Of a stretch of DNA of 64,000 nucleotides, positions 34,328 through 42,640 are shown one piece after another. This DNA comes from JBAZTO01 sp041661865 (GTDB lineage: Bacteria > Planctomycetota > Phycisphaerae > SM23-33). A program made the position numbers and the translations under genes. Numbering within the stretch: position 1 is the stretch's first letter; the number at the start of each line of letters is the position of its first letter. A model generated the notes under the pieces. The model saw nothing but the letters and a program-made list of their open reading frames with translations, ran no database searches and had not been told where the DNA came from. The stretch is from NCBI GenBank assembly GCA_041661865.1, contig JBAZTO010000001.1, forward strand, positions 62,001-126,000. Direction: 5' to 3'.

Positions 34328-35419
34328 TCACTGCCCGAAGATGGTGAAGGGGATGCCGTAGATCGTCATGTAGTTCAGGAACACCGTGGTCGAGACGATC
34401 GTCGGCGCCCGGCCGGCGTCCACCGCGACGACGTTGGTCGCCTGGCGACCCAAGCCATCGATGATGGTGAGGCGCACGTTGTAGTAGCCCGGAATGAGGA
34501 AGTTGTGCACCGGGTTCTCTTCGGTCGAGGTCGAGCCGTCGGCGAAGTCCCAGAGGTACTTGTAGGGCCGCTCGCCGCCGTTGGCGTTGGAATAGAAGGT
34601 GACAGGGAAGGGAACGGTGCCCTTCTCGGGGATGCGGTCAGGATCGACGGCCAGCAGCTGCAGAATGTCGACCACGATGCGGTTGCTGGTGTCGTGGCCG
34701 AGGGCATCGACGACGTGGACCTTGACCTCGATGACGCCGTCGGAGTCGAAGGTGTGCGAAACGACCGGGCCGGTGCCGGAGGTGTTGTCGCCGAAGTCCC
34801 AGGTGTAGGTGTACGGCGCCGTGCCGTTGGCAGCCGAGGCGGTGAAGTTCACCAGCAGCGGCTCGGAGCCCAGCACAGGCTCGGCCGTCATCGCCACCGT
34901 CATCGGGTTGGTGACGTTGACCATCGCGCGCACCGAAGCGACGTGGCCATCGGTGTCGGTCACGGTCAGCTTGGCGATGTACGAGCCGGCCTCGGCATAG
35001 ACGTGCGACGGATTCTGCGCCGTCGAGGTCTGGCCGTCGCCGAACTCCCACGCCCAGGTGTATGGCGCAGTGCCACCAGCGGTGGCGTCGGTGAACTGCG
35101 TGCTGTTCGTGCCGCCCACACCGATCGTGACGACGGCGGAGAAGTTGGGGACGAGCACCGGGTTGACGACGTAGCTCTCAGACCACGACGCCGTGCGTCC
35201 CAGCGAATCGGTGACGACGAGACGGATGGTGTAGGTGCCGCCGGCGACGTAGCTGTGGCTGCCGGTCTCATTGGTCGAGGAGTTGCCGTCGCCGAAGTCC
35301 CAAGCGTAGGTGAAGGGCGGGTTGATGCCCGACGCGTTGGCCGCGAAGGTGATGGCCATCGGGGCGGACTTGGTCGCCGTCAGCGGCGTGACGACAGGCG
35401 AGATGGCGAGATCGGTCAT
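34328..35419 (-). CDS. Adhesin with four PKD domains
   Basis: A 363-residue protein made almost wholly of four PKD domains (WDFGDG, WEFGDG, WDFGDN, WDFADG). It is the short sister of the 788-residue protein: the order of domains and even linkers match (the SWSESYVVNPVL linker and the VVAVDAG end of the fourth domain), but the Ig and tip regions are missing. It ends in a short unique tail (FLNYMTIYGIPFTIFGQ). It may form part of the same fibre or act as its stalk. Confidence 0.75.
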   Translation of the reverse strand: MTDLAISPVVTPLTATKSAPMAITFAANASGINPPFTYAWDFGDGNSSTNETGSHSYVAGGTYTIRLVVTDSLGRTASWSESYVVNPVLVPNFSAVVTIGVGGTNSTQFTDATAGGTAPYTWAWEFGDGQTSTAQNPSHVYAEAGSYIAKLTVTDTDGHVASVRAMVNVTNPMTVAMTAEPVLGSEPLLVNFTASAANGTAPYTYTWDFGDNTSGTGPVVSHTFDSDGVIEVKVHVVDALGHDTSNRIVVDILQLLAVDPDRIPEKGTVPFPVTFYSNANGGERPYKYLWDFADGSTSTEENPVHNFLIPGYYNVRLTIIDGLGRQATNVVAVDAGRAPTIVSTTVFLNYMTIYGIPFTIFGQ

Positions 35420-35425
35420 GGAATC

Positions 35426-35635
35426 CTACTTCCCGCTCGTCGCGGTGGGCTTGGGGTACTGGGCGCCCCACTGGCCGCCCGGGTTGTTGATCGGGAAGAT
35501 GTTGGTCTTGGCCTCGTCGATGGGCTGCGTGATCGTGGCGTTCTGCTGCGATCCGGTCTTGGTGAACACAGCTCCGGTGCCCCACACCTGGGAGCGCCGC
35601 GAGACGAGCACGCCGTTGCCGAAGATGTTGATCAC
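35426..35635 (-). CDS. Small unknown protein
   Basis: A 69-residue protein, MINIFGNGVLVSRRSQVWGT..., beta-rich with a Pro-rich tail. It overlaps the tape measure stop by four bases, so it is translationally coupled to it. In many phages the gene after the tape measure encodes a distal tail component; here the size is too small to say. Confidence 0.6.
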   Translation of the reverse strand: MINIFGNGVLVSRRSQVWGTGAVFTKTGSQQNATITQPIDEAKTNIFPINNPGGQWGAQYPKPTATSGK

Positions 35636-38600
35636 TTCTTGCCCTTGGTCGAGGTGTCGGTCGAGATCTTGCTCTGGATCTCACGCAGGATGTTCGCGGC
35701 GAGCAGCATGTTGTTGGCTGCGACGTTGGTCGGATCGCTGGCCTGCTTCACCGCGCTGCTCTGGCCGATCAGCATGGTGGCCGCGGCTGAGCGGAACGCG
35801 GCGCTCTTCTGGGCCGGCGTTGCCGTGGTGTTCTCACCGATCTTATCACGCAGCGTCTTCAGCGTCTCAGGGCTCAACCCCATGGTGCGCAGCTTGTCGT
35901 CCGAGCTGGTCGCCATCAGGTCTTCGATCGAGCCCAGCTCCTTGAGCTTGCCCATCGTGCCAGTGTCGTCCTGGCGGATGAGCAGATCACGCAGCGCAGC
36001 GTCCTTGGGGTCGCCGCGGCCCATGACCACGTCCATGATCGCCTGCGGGTCTTTCTCGAGCTCCTTGATGCGGTTGTAAGCCTCCATGCCGCCGGCCTGG
36101 TTCATCGCACCAGCTTCGCTGGCCAGGTTCTCAGCGACGCGATTGAACGCGCTGAGCCGCTTGTTCACAGCAGTGCTGCCACGACGGCTGACGTAATCGC
36201 TGGCGTCGGAGGCGAGCTGGTTGCGCGCATTGGTGTCGAGGCTGTCGACCTCCTTGAGCAGGTTGTCCATGCCGCGGCCGGTGATGCCGGCTGAGGTGAG
36301 CTGCGCCCGGGCCTTGTTGCGCTCGGTGTCGTTGACGGCCTTGGCGTAGCTCTGCACACCAGACGCGACTTCGCTGCTGGCGATGGAGAGCTTGCTGCTC
36401 TCGACGCCGTCCATCACATCCATCATCGTCTTCTCGTAGCGCTTGGCGCCCGACGATGCGGAGTTGTAGCTGTCCTGCATCTGCATGTCGACACCGAGCG
36501 ACCGGGCCACGCCCATGACGTCGTCAGTGGACACGCCAGTGGCCTTGCCGGCCTCGCCAGCCAGGCGGGCCATCTCACGGCTCTCGCTGTCGCTGAGCTT
36601 GCCGCGGCTGCTCTTCTCGATGAGCTGCTTGAACGCCTGGTTTCCCGAGAGTGCGTTGAGCACCTGGGCTTCGTTGCCGTTGGCGATGTTCGACGCGCGC
36701 TGGCTGATGCCGCCCGTCGAGCCCTGGAAGGCACGCAGATAGTTCGAGGCCTCGTCGCCGACCATCTCGTTGGGCTTGGCATGGCCAGCGATGAGGCCCG
36801 AGGCCATGTAGCCGACGCCGGCGCCGAGCAGGCCGCCGACGATCGTGCCGATTGGGCCGCCGAACGTGCCGATGCCAGCACCGATCTTGGCACCGAAGTA
36901 GGCGCCGCCGAGACCTCCGCCGATGGAGAGCGCGTTGCCCAGCAGAGCCTGGCTGGTGGTGACTGAACCGGTGAGGCGGATCTTCTGCTCGCGGCTGTTG
37001 CCTGACTGAGACGAACGGAATGCCTCCATGCTCGCGCCAGCAGCCGCTTCAGCCGAGAGCGCGTCATCACCATTGAGGTTGAGAGCGTCGACGGCGTTGC
37101 CGAAGGTGGTGGCGCTGTCGCTGAACCAACCGCCCACCTGGCGACCGACCCAGTTCGCCACGCGGCCTGCACCCTGACCGAAGCCCGCGACGCCGGCGCC
37201 GAGCTGGCCCGTCATCTGACGGACCTGGCCGAACATCGTCTCATTCTCCATCTTCAGCTGGTAGTCGCGCTGTGCACCCTGGTTGATGACGCCCATCTCG
37301 GTGCGGAACGAATCAGCCCAGCGCTGGCGACGACCCTCAGCTGAGAAGTTCTGGCGAGCATAGGCCAGGCCGGCTGCGTCGCCCATCTGGCCGCGCACCA
37401 GGCTGAAGGCATAATCGGTCGCCTCGGCGCTGTTGGGATCGATGCCGAGCATGCCCATCTGCTGCTGGATGTTGCGATTGAACAGGCGCGACCGCTGGCC
37501 ACCGCTGAGCCCACCCATCAGGTCCATGCGGCGCGACTCGGCCGCGACGATGCCACCGAGCGTGCCGCCGGTGGTTCCGATGCCGGAGAGGATGTCGTTG
37601 AGCGCATTGCCCGTCGAGCCAGCCGCGCCACCAAGCAAGGTGTAGAAACCAGCGGTAGAACCAGCGAACTGGTTGATCGCGTTCTCCTGCGCCTGCACCA
37701 TGCCCTGCACGCCGCCAGCAGCAGCCATGACGTGGGAGGAGATGAGGCCAGAGCGCGACGCAGTGCGTGCGCCCATAGCGAGGTTCTCAGCGAGAGCGGC
37801 TGAGCCCTGGGCGCCGAGCCCGAGCTGCATGCCGTTCTCGATGCCCGTGCGGACGATGCCAGCCATCTCAGGCGTCGAGATGCCAGCGACGCGCGCTGAG
37901 ACCGCGAGGCGCTCGGCCATGCGCTTCTGGTCAGCCACGTCGGTGATGCCGAACTGGCGGAAAGCGCCCATGGTCTGGGCGACCTCGCCGGCGCCAAGAC
38001 GCATCGTCTTGGTCAGGTCAGCGACGGCGTTGCGCAGTTCGGTGAACTGGGTCTTCACGTCGCCGATGCCACCAGCGAAGTCGAACTGGCCCGCACTGGC
38101 GCTCTGCTGCATGATGGCGCTGTAGTCGCCACCACTGAGACGCATGTCGGTGGCTGCACCGATCTGCAGGTCGCGGCCCAGGTTCATGGCCGCATGGAAG
38201 TTGGTGTCGAGGTTGTCGCCGCTGCGGTTGAACCGGCTCGAGAGCTGGTAGATCTGCGCGCCCATGTCGCGAGAGCGGCGGCCAAAGCCGGGCATGATCA
38301 GGTCAGCAGGGAACGAGGCGATGCGATCGGTCAACATCGACCGCGTCATCGTCTCGTACTCGCGCTGCCACAACGACTGCGGGGCGGCCCGCAGGTTCAT
38401 CGCGCCCATCAGGTCATTGGCGAGCGAGGACTTGATCGACGTCTGGTAGGCGTTGGCCCAACCGAGGGTGGCCCACTCGCCAGCCACCATGCGATCGACG
38501 GTCTGCTGGGCGGAGATGAAGGCAGGGCTGGGCCGGCCGGACGAGGTCGAAGACGCGCCGCTGGTCTGGCGGGACGTCTTCAGCTCGTCACGGATGTCAC

Positions 38601-38655
38601 GCAAGAGCTGTTCGCTCTGATTCAACGCGAACGGGTTCTGGTCGCCGATGGCCAT
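35632..38655 (-). CDS. Tape measure protein
   Basis: A 1007-residue, mostly helical protein with a long Gly-rich hydrophobic stretch at about 570-625 (IGGGLGGAYFGAKIGAGIG, then further Gly/Ile/Val), as is typical of tape measure proteins. It would set tail length and be ejected ahead of the DNA, the hydrophobic part helping to cross the inner membrane. The call is supported by the frameshifted chaperone pair upstream (40562-41502) and baseplate genes downstream. It is the first gene after a class B element and has no ribosome site. The C-terminus is Lys/Thr/Ser-rich. Confidence 0.75.
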   Translation of the reverse strand: MAIGDQNPFALNQSEQLLRDIRDELKTSRQTSGASSTSSGRPSPAFISAQQTVDRMVAGEWATLGWANAYQTSIKSSLANDLMGAMNLRAAPQSLWQREYETMTRSMLTDRIASFPADLIMPGFGRRSRDMGAQIYQLSSRFNRSGDNLDTNFHAAMNLGRDLQIGAATDMRLSGGDYSAIMQQSASAGQFDFAGGIGDVKTQFTELRNAVADLTKTMRLGAGEVAQTMGAFRQFGITDVADQKRMAERLAVSARVAGISTPEMAGIVRTGIENGMQLGLGAQGSAALAENLAMGARTASRSGLISSHVMAAAGGVQGMVQAQENAINQFAGSTAGFYTLLGGAAGSTGNALNDILSGIGTTGGTLGGIVAAESRRMDLMGGLSGGQRSRLFNRNIQQQMGMLGIDPNSAEATDYAFSLVRGQMGDAAGLAYARQNFSAEGRRQRWADSFRTEMGVINQGAQRDYQLKMENETMFGQVRQMTGQLGAGVAGFGQGAGRVANWVGRQVGGWFSDSATTFGNAVDALNLNGDDALSAEAAAGASMEAFRSSQSGNSREQKIRLTGSVTTSQALLGNALSIGGGLGGAYFGAKIGAGIGTFGGPIGTIVGGLLGAGVGYMASGLIAGHAKPNEMVGDEASNYLRAFQGSTGGISQRASNIANGNEAQVLNALSGNQAFKQLIEKSSRGKLSDSESREMARLAGEAGKATGVSTDDVMGVARSLGVDMQMQDSYNSASSGAKRYEKTMMDVMDGVESSKLSIASSEVASGVQSYAKAVNDTERNKARAQLTSAGITGRGMDNLLKEVDSLDTNARNQLASDASDYVSRRGSTAVNKRLSAFNRVAENLASEAGAMNQAGGMEAYNRIKELEKDPQAIMDVVMGRGDPKDAALRDLLIRQDDTGTMGKLKELGSIEDLMATSSDDKLRTMGLSPETLKTLRDKIGENTTATPAQKSAAFRSAAATMLIGQSSAVKQASDPTNVAANNMLLAANILREIQSKISTDTSTKGKK

Positions 38656-38671
38656 GGCCCACAGGTTACGC

Positions 38672-38683
38672 TGTTAGGGGCCT
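38672..38683 (-). promoter_or_regulatory. Class B phage promoter element
   Basis: The minus-strand 12-mer AGGCCCCTAACA, identical to that at 7350-7361, lies 16 bases before the tape measure ATG. A second TA-rich word, GTAACC, follows it. No ribosome site is present between it and the ATG. Confidence 0.45.
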
Positions 38684-38697
38684 CACGGAAGGGGCAC

Positions 38698-39396
38698 TCA
38701 GTAGTGGAGCTTTCCCTGCATCGCCTGGTACTCGGGCAGCGACCGGGCGTGGGCCTGCAGCACCTCGGACAGCTGGCGCTCTTCAGGCAGCGTCGTCTTG
38801 TCCAGCACCGGCCAGATCGGTTGGAGGCCTTCGTGGATCTTAGCATCGATCGTGCTGTTGGGCACGAACGAATAGCGCCCGCCCTGCTCATTGAGGGCGT
38901 CACGGATGGCGTGCTCGGTCTCGGGTGCATGGGCCGACGAAGCATCGATGGTCGGATGGCCAGTGTGCTGTGGGTCGAAGGTGTTGGTGAGGGTCTCAAC
39001 CGCGGTCACCTTGGCGCTGTCGGGCAGCGTGCCGTAGCGGTTGAGGATCTCGACAGCGTTCGGGCTCGTCACCGGCGGCAGCCAACCGGGCTTGCCATCA
39101 TGGATGTAGGGGTCGAGAGCATGCGGCAGGGCCGGGCCGGCTGGTCCAGCGTGCTCAGGCAAGCCGCGAGGCATCATGTCGACGTCGCGATCAGCGTAGA
39201 AGGCAGCAGCGTCGTCCGACGCCGTGTCCGCAGCGACCTCGTGGTGGGGCATCTGGTGCTCAGCAGCGCCAAGGTGACCGAACAGCGCGCCACCCAGCAA
39301 CCCACTGCCCAAGCCGAGCAGTGCTGGTGCCACACCGTTGCGACCCCAGGCAGCCAGCTTCCGCTGATCGAGCACGGCTAGCGCCGAGGTGATCAC
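38698..39396 (-). CDS. Membrane-anchored protein of the tape measure region
   Basis: A 232-residue protein with one hydrophobic Gly/Leu-rich segment (GVAPALLGLGSGLLGGALFG, about 22-41) near the N-terminus and a soluble remainder rich in His, Asp and Pro. The start overlaps the stop of the upstream small gene by four bases. The N-terminal layout (Lys-x-Ala..x-Gly-Arg-Asn then a Gly-rich hydrophobic helix) resembles the protein at 61670. Function unknown. Confidence 0.65.
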   Translation of the reverse strand: MITSALAVLDQRKLAAWGRNGVAPALLGLGSGLLGGALFGHLGAAEHQMPHHEVAADTASDDAAAFYADRDVDMMPRGLPEHAGPAGPALPHALDPYIHDGKPGWLPPVTSPNAVEILNRYGTLPDSAKVTAVETLTNTFDPQHTGHPTIDASSAHAPETEHAIRDALNEQGGRYSFVPNSTIDAKIHEGLQPIWPVLDKTTLPEERQLSEVLQAHARSLPEYQAMQGKLHY

Positions 39397-39596
39397 TTCA
39401 AACCCCTCAGACGCTTGATCTCTTCAGCAGCCCAACGGCAGGCAGGCTTGAGCTGGGGCCAGTCAGCGACGTTGCCGCTGATGCAGCCCTGGCCGGCTGA
39501 CTCGAGGAAGGCCATTAGGTCGCGCTCGGCGGCCGACGGGCTCTTCAACGCGGGCAGCTGGCGGGTTTCAGCTTCGCTGGGGTGGGTTGGGGCCAT
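39393..39596 (-). CDS. Small protein under a class A promoter
   Basis: A 67-residue helical protein starting MAPTHPSEAETRQ with two cysteines in the C-terminal half. The ATG at 39596 is preferred over an upstream frame extension because a class A promoter ends 8 bases before it. No ribosome site, so probably leaderless. Function unknown. Confidence 0.6.
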   Translation of the reverse strand: MAPTHPSEAETRQLPALKSPSAAERDLMAFLESAGQGCISGNVADWPQLKPACRWAAEEIKRLRGLK

Positions 39597-39604
39597 GGGC
39601 TGGA

Positions 39605-39626
39605 GAATACGGGCGCTAGAGGTAAA
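39605..39626 (-). promoter_or_regulatory. Class A phage promoter
   Basis: Read on the minus strand: TTTACC (39626-39621), ten bases TCTAGCGCCC, then GTATTC (39610-39605), 8 bases before the ATG. It differs from the 61638 copy at only two bases over 22. It faces away from the class C site at 39643, giving a compact divergent control region. Confidence 0.65.
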
Positions 39627-39642
39627 GAAAAGCGATGGGGAG

Positions 39643-39671
39643 GTGAAATCCACCGTGGATGCTGAGATAAG
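39643..39671 (+). promoter_or_regulatory. Class C phage promoter (GTGAAAT-16-GATAAG)
   Basis: GTGAAAT (39643-39649), a 16-base gap and GATAAG (39666-39671), matching sites at 7365, 11329 and 58740. It lies 28 bases before the ATG at 39700. Confidence 0.6.
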
Positions 39672-39699
39672 GGTTAGAGTAACCCAAAGGAGCAATCTT

Positions 39700-40071
39700 A
39701 TGTCCAGCTATCCGTGCCTCAGGCACGTCCGCTTCTTCGCCACGGAGAGCAGCAACCCCAAGGAGTGCATGATGCGATTCATCAGGGACATCGTCGGTGA
39801 CGCGCCGTCGGTCATCGCTGGTGGTGGCAAGCCCATCATGGCCATGGATCCTGTGGAGCCCGAGCTGTTCGTCTTCGACGAGGTGATGGCAAAGGCCGTG
39901 GATGCGCGGCTGAGGCTCGAGCACTACTCGTTCGCCTACCTCGATGCAAAGCTGGCCAGGCCGCTCAACGCTGCAGTGGTCGACGAGATCATCAAGCGCA
40001 TGGCTACGGAAGAGGCCGCACGCAATCGACCTGCGCCCACCTGGGAGCAGGTCAAACCCTCACTGAACTAG
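39700..40071 (+). CDS. Unknown protein
   Basis: A 123-residue protein starting MSSYPCLRHVRFF, with a clear ribosome site AAAGGAG 7 bases before the ATG. Mixed alpha/beta, no recognised family. It opens a three-gene plus-strand island driven by the class C promoter and inserted between tape measure and chaperone genes, which are normally adjacent. Confidence 0.65.
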   Translation: MSSYPCLRHVRFFATESSNPKECMMRFIRDIVGDAPSVIAGGGKPIMAMDPVEPELFVFDEVMAKAVDARLRLEHYSFAYLDAKLARPLNAAVVDEIIKRMATEEAARNRPAPTWEQVKPSLN

Positions 40072-40080
40072 GAGGCCAAC

Positions 40081-40311
40081 ATGACAATGTCGAAGATGGT
40101 GCAGTCGCTCGATGCGACCCCACCCACTGTGGATGAAGCGAAGGAACTGCTCGCAGCGCTACGCTGGCAGAAGGACATGCTCGTCACCAATCCCTTCGGT
40201 GAGCGCGTGTGGTTGAAGCCCTGCATCGTCGATGGCGTTCGCTACGGCATCACCGACTGCTGCTCTGAGGACGAACCCTGCGAGCGGCACCAAGCGATGG
40301 CTGCCAGATGA
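40081..40311 (+). CDS. Small Cys-containing protein
   Basis: A 76-residue protein with a cysteine cluster at the C-terminus (ITDCCSEDEPCERH) that could bind a metal. The ribosome site is CTAGGAGG. The next gene overlaps its stop (ATGA). Function unknown. Confidence 0.65.
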   Translation: MTMSKMVQSLDATPPTVDEAKELLAALRWQKDMLVTNPFGERVWLKPCIVDGVRYGITDCCSEDEPCERHQAMAAR

Positions 40312-40565
40312 GCCCAAAGCAACGTCTCGCAAAGCGTCTAACCGATGCGGGCTACCCATGTGAAGCAGAAGATATTTCAACAGCAGACGGATTCTGGCGC
40401 CGACAGGATGTGGAACGATGGGAAGCCTTCATCACCATGCCTGGAGGCTGCATCTTCAACCTCTCGAGCTGGGACACCGTCACAGCCTGTGCTAGGAAAG
40501 GCGTGGAGATCAAGCAGCTCGATAGAGATTCGCCATGGCAGCGGACGGTGAATGCAAAGGCCTAG
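40308..40565 (+). CDS. Small unknown protein
   Basis: An 85-residue protein, MSPKQRLAKRLTDAGYPCEA..., predicted small alpha/beta. Its TAG stop shares the palindrome CTAG with the stop of the converging chaperone gene, the same end-to-end overlap seen at 13803. Function unknown. Confidence 0.6.
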   Translation: MSPKQRLAKRLTDAGYPCEAEDISTADGFWRRQDVERWEAFITMPGGCIFNLSSWDTVTACARKGVEIKQLDRDSPWQRTVNAKA

Positions 40566-41502
40566 CGTGGGTGGTGCATACTCGTCGCCACCCACTCCTT
40601 CGAGCCTTCCATCGCTGGGCCGGCCTTGAGCTGGCTCAGGTGGATGGGTTTCATGTCAGCCAGCTCAGCGAGCTGACGCTCACGCGCACGCATCTGCTCG
40701 TCGCGCGCTTCCTCGCTGATCGGGATCGCGGCTTCCATGTAATCCTGCGCAGCCTTCTCGGCGCGCTCGGGATTGATGGCGGCGATCAACAACGCCTTGG
40801 TCTTCAGGGCCTCGACGAACATCCGGTGTTCGTAGACCATGAAGCGCAGGCGTTCTCGTGGCTCTTCTGAGAATGGCGCGATCCCATCGATGTCCGCGTT
40901 CACCGCGTACCAGACGAAGGGATCGCTTAGAAGTTTCCCAGTTCGATCTCCAGGACCACGTTGAGCCAGCTCTGCAGCAGGCTGCACTCTTCGGCGACGC
41001 GCTGGATGAGGCTCTCAGGCAGTCCGCGCACCATGCGCAGGCGGTGGCCGGGAGAAAGCTGCTCGATGTCCTGGCGCTTGGCCGACGGGTCAGCCAGCAG
41101 GTGCACGGCGACGACCCAGGCCATGAGCATGCGCTCAGCCTCGGTGACAGGCCCCATGGGCGTGCCCTTGGTCTTATCGGTTTCATCCTGCAGGACGGGC
41201 TCGGCGATGAACTTGTCCACCGCATGGGTCGTGGCCGCGTTCGGGGCACGGATGAAGAACGAGACCACACCCTTCACGGTCACGGCGTGCTCGTTCTTGG
41301 CGCCGACCAGGGCGCGCTTGTAGTCGACGTCGCTGAACCGCTTCTCGTGGGCGGCGCGGTACTCCTCGCGGAGCTTCCGGCGCTTGTCCTGGGCGGCCTC
41401 GCCGAGGGCCTCGATCTGGGCGTCCAGATGGGCCAGCTTGGCAGTCAGTTCAGCGAGCGCGGCGTTGCGCTCAGCAAGGTTGGGATCGACGGGGTCGGTC
41501 AT
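40562..41502 (-). CDS. Tail assembly chaperone GT (-1 frameshift product)
   Basis: Extended form of the tail assembly chaperone, made when ribosomes slip back one base at 40933-40939. The first 190 residues are those of the G protein; after Asn at the slip site the frame continues as LSDPFVWYAVNAD for 123 more residues to 40562, about 313 in all. The downstream frame has no convincing start of its own. In lambda-like tails G and GT wrap the tape measure and recruit tube protein, and the same arrangement upstream of the tape measure is seen here, although plus-strand genes have been inserted between. Confidence 0.75.
40927..41502 (-). CDS. Tail assembly chaperone G (unshifted product)
   Basis: A 191-residue protein starting MTDPVDPNLAERNAALAELT; an in-frame ATG at 41529 is an alternative. 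The N-terminal 60 residues form a charged coiled coil and the rest is helical. It ends in ELGNF directly after the slippery heptamer. A sequence resembling class B (GTTAG...CCCTAG, 41531-41543) lies 28 bases upstream. The family is assigned from the frameshift, the size and the map position, since these chaperones diverge too far to recognise by sequence alone. Confidence 0.7.
   Translation of the reverse strand: MTDPVDPNLAERNAALAELTAKLAHLDAQIEALGEAAQDKRRKLREEYRAAHEKRFSDVDYKRALVGAKNEHAVTVKGVVSFFIRAPNAATTHAVDKFIAEPVLQDETDKTKGTPMGPVTEAERMLMAWVVAVHLLADPSAKRQDIEQLSPGHRLRMVRGLPESLIQRVAEECSLLQSWLNVVLEIELGNF
40933..40939 (-). promoter_or_regulatory. Programmed -1 ribosomal frameshift site GGGAAAC
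   Basis: On the minus strand the zero frame reads CTG GGA AAC TTC TAA. The heptamer G GGA AAC is in the correct X-XXY-YYZ phase, and the stop follows one codon later. A -1 slip re-pairs as GGG AAA and opens the 123-codon downstream frame. Lambda uses GGGAAAG at the equivalent place. Confidence 0.8.
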
Positions 41503-42196
41503 AGGGATTCCAGGTTGAGGTGGGCTCATACTAGGGCACTAACGAAGATGGCAAGCATCTTGTGACGTGTCCCGGAAGTGGGCACGAAACGTTGTGGAAA
41601 ACTCACCGCGACGTGGAGAAGTTTATGGTGCTCGAAAATGAGACCAGGAAGTGGTGGCGAAAGGATAAAAATCGTCATCGATATAAGTAAAATACATGGT
41701 ACTCATATTGTCAGCGACGCCGTCTCTATGGTTAGGAGAACGGGGTACTTGTGGCGCAGTGGTTTACAGGAAAAAGTGCATTCAGCTGGGATACGGGCTC
41801 CATAGCCCTAAGAGAAAAGATCTGTTCGGGTGTATGGACACAAAAGGGTTGAAGATCAGAACTCGCCAGTATTGATTTTAGACTCCATACGAACTCATAA
41901 AAATCTCACTTTTGTGTCCATACAGAAGAACAGATCTTTTTCAGTCTGGCTATGGACCCCGTAGCCATCTTCCCCCAGTATTTTGTTCTAAGTCTAGTAG
42001 TATAAATGCCCGCGTTCTCCTAACCATAGAGACGGCGTCGCTGACAATATGAGTACGACGTAAATGATCCTGTTTTTCGCTCTCGACCTGTGGAGAACTC
42101 AAACCCGGTGCCTGAGCGTCTATTGTTTATTAGGACTCTCTTGACTCTGACGAGTCCTCTCTATCGTCCCGTTCATCCCCTCACAGGACCACAGCC
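41503..42196. other. Low-GC divergent region, candidate replication origin
   Basis: About 690 bases without a convincing gene, clearly poorer in G+C than its flanks, between the leftward and rightward gene blocks. It holds the large inverted repeat (41699-42056) and, just outside each arm, two words one mismatch from a DnaA box (TGTGGAAAA at 41593-41601, TGTGGAGAA at 42089-42097; consensus TGTGGATAA). Short frames here are not supported. Replication origin, a structured RNA gene or a DNA-end/packaging signal are all possible; the origin reading is inference. Confidence 0.4.
41699..42056. repeat. 358-base nested inverted repeat
   Basis: Three pairs of arms are nested on one axis. Outer: 41699-41742 and 42013-42056, 44 bases, perfectly complementary. 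Middle: 41793-41807 and 41949-41963, 15 bases with one mismatch. Inner: 41815-41827 with 41928-41940 (13 perfect), then a 3x3 internal loop, then 41831-41846 with 41909-41924 (16 perfect). The central loop is about 62 bases. As RNA this would be a long, multi-stem hairpin; as DNA it could form a cruciform. Confidence 0.9.
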
Positions 42197-42640
42197 ATGC
42201 CGCTGGATCTTCTCATTGTTCAGGCTGACGCCGATGGTCGCCTCTACCCCGCTACCTGGCCCAACGTCGACTTCGTAGACCAGGCCTACAACCTGGTGCA
42301 GAAGATCTACAAGAACCTGATGACCGTGCCGGGCCAGGACCAGTTCGATCCGGCTTGGGGCAGCGACATCCGCGGCGCCCTTCTGGGCACCAGGTTCAAC
42401 GACCCCACTGCAGCCAAGCTCGCGATCCAGGGCGTCTTCCAGAAGTGCACGCTCGACCTGCAGAGCGATCCGCCCGTCGACCCCACCATGCGGGTCACCA
42501 GCCTGTGGGTCTCCGACATGACCTTCGACGACTTGGCCCTGGCCTGGAACATTTCAATCCAGGTCTACACCGAGGCCCACCCGGAAGGTTTCATCTTCCA
42601 GGTGCCTGTCGTCACCACCTCGTCCCAGACGGCCGTCTGA
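42197..42640 (+). CDS. gp25/gpW-like baseplate wedge protein
   Basis: A 147-residue protein. The core (LMTVPGQDQFDPAWGSDIRG followed by ALL..RFNDPTAAKLAIQGVF) matches the GPW/gp25 family: a Pro-Gly turn, an aspartate-proline-x-x-Gly-Ser/Thr-Asp motif and an even-spaced helix. In T4-like and P2-like tails gp25/gpW joins sheath and baseplate. No sheath gene is in this window. It leads the rightward block after the inverted repeat, with only a weak AGGA before the ATG. Confidence 0.7.
   Translation: MPLDLLIVQADADGRLYPATWPNVDFVDQAYNLVQKIYKNLMTVPGQDQFDPAWGSDIRGALLGTRFNDPTAAKLAIQGVFQKCTLDLQSDPPVDPTMRVTSLWVSDMTFDDLALAWNISIQVYTEAHPEGFIFQVPVVTTSSQTAV

Noticed and set aside
41746..41815. A tRNA-like stretch (TGGCGCAGTGGTTTACAGG) inside the large inverted repeat
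   Set aside because: No T arm, no acceptor pairing and no CCA; the D-arm-like words do not pair.
42138..42170. A hammerhead-ribozyme-like core (CTGACGAG) near the divergent region
   Set aside because: No matching GAAAC segment and no stem II partner follow in the right place.
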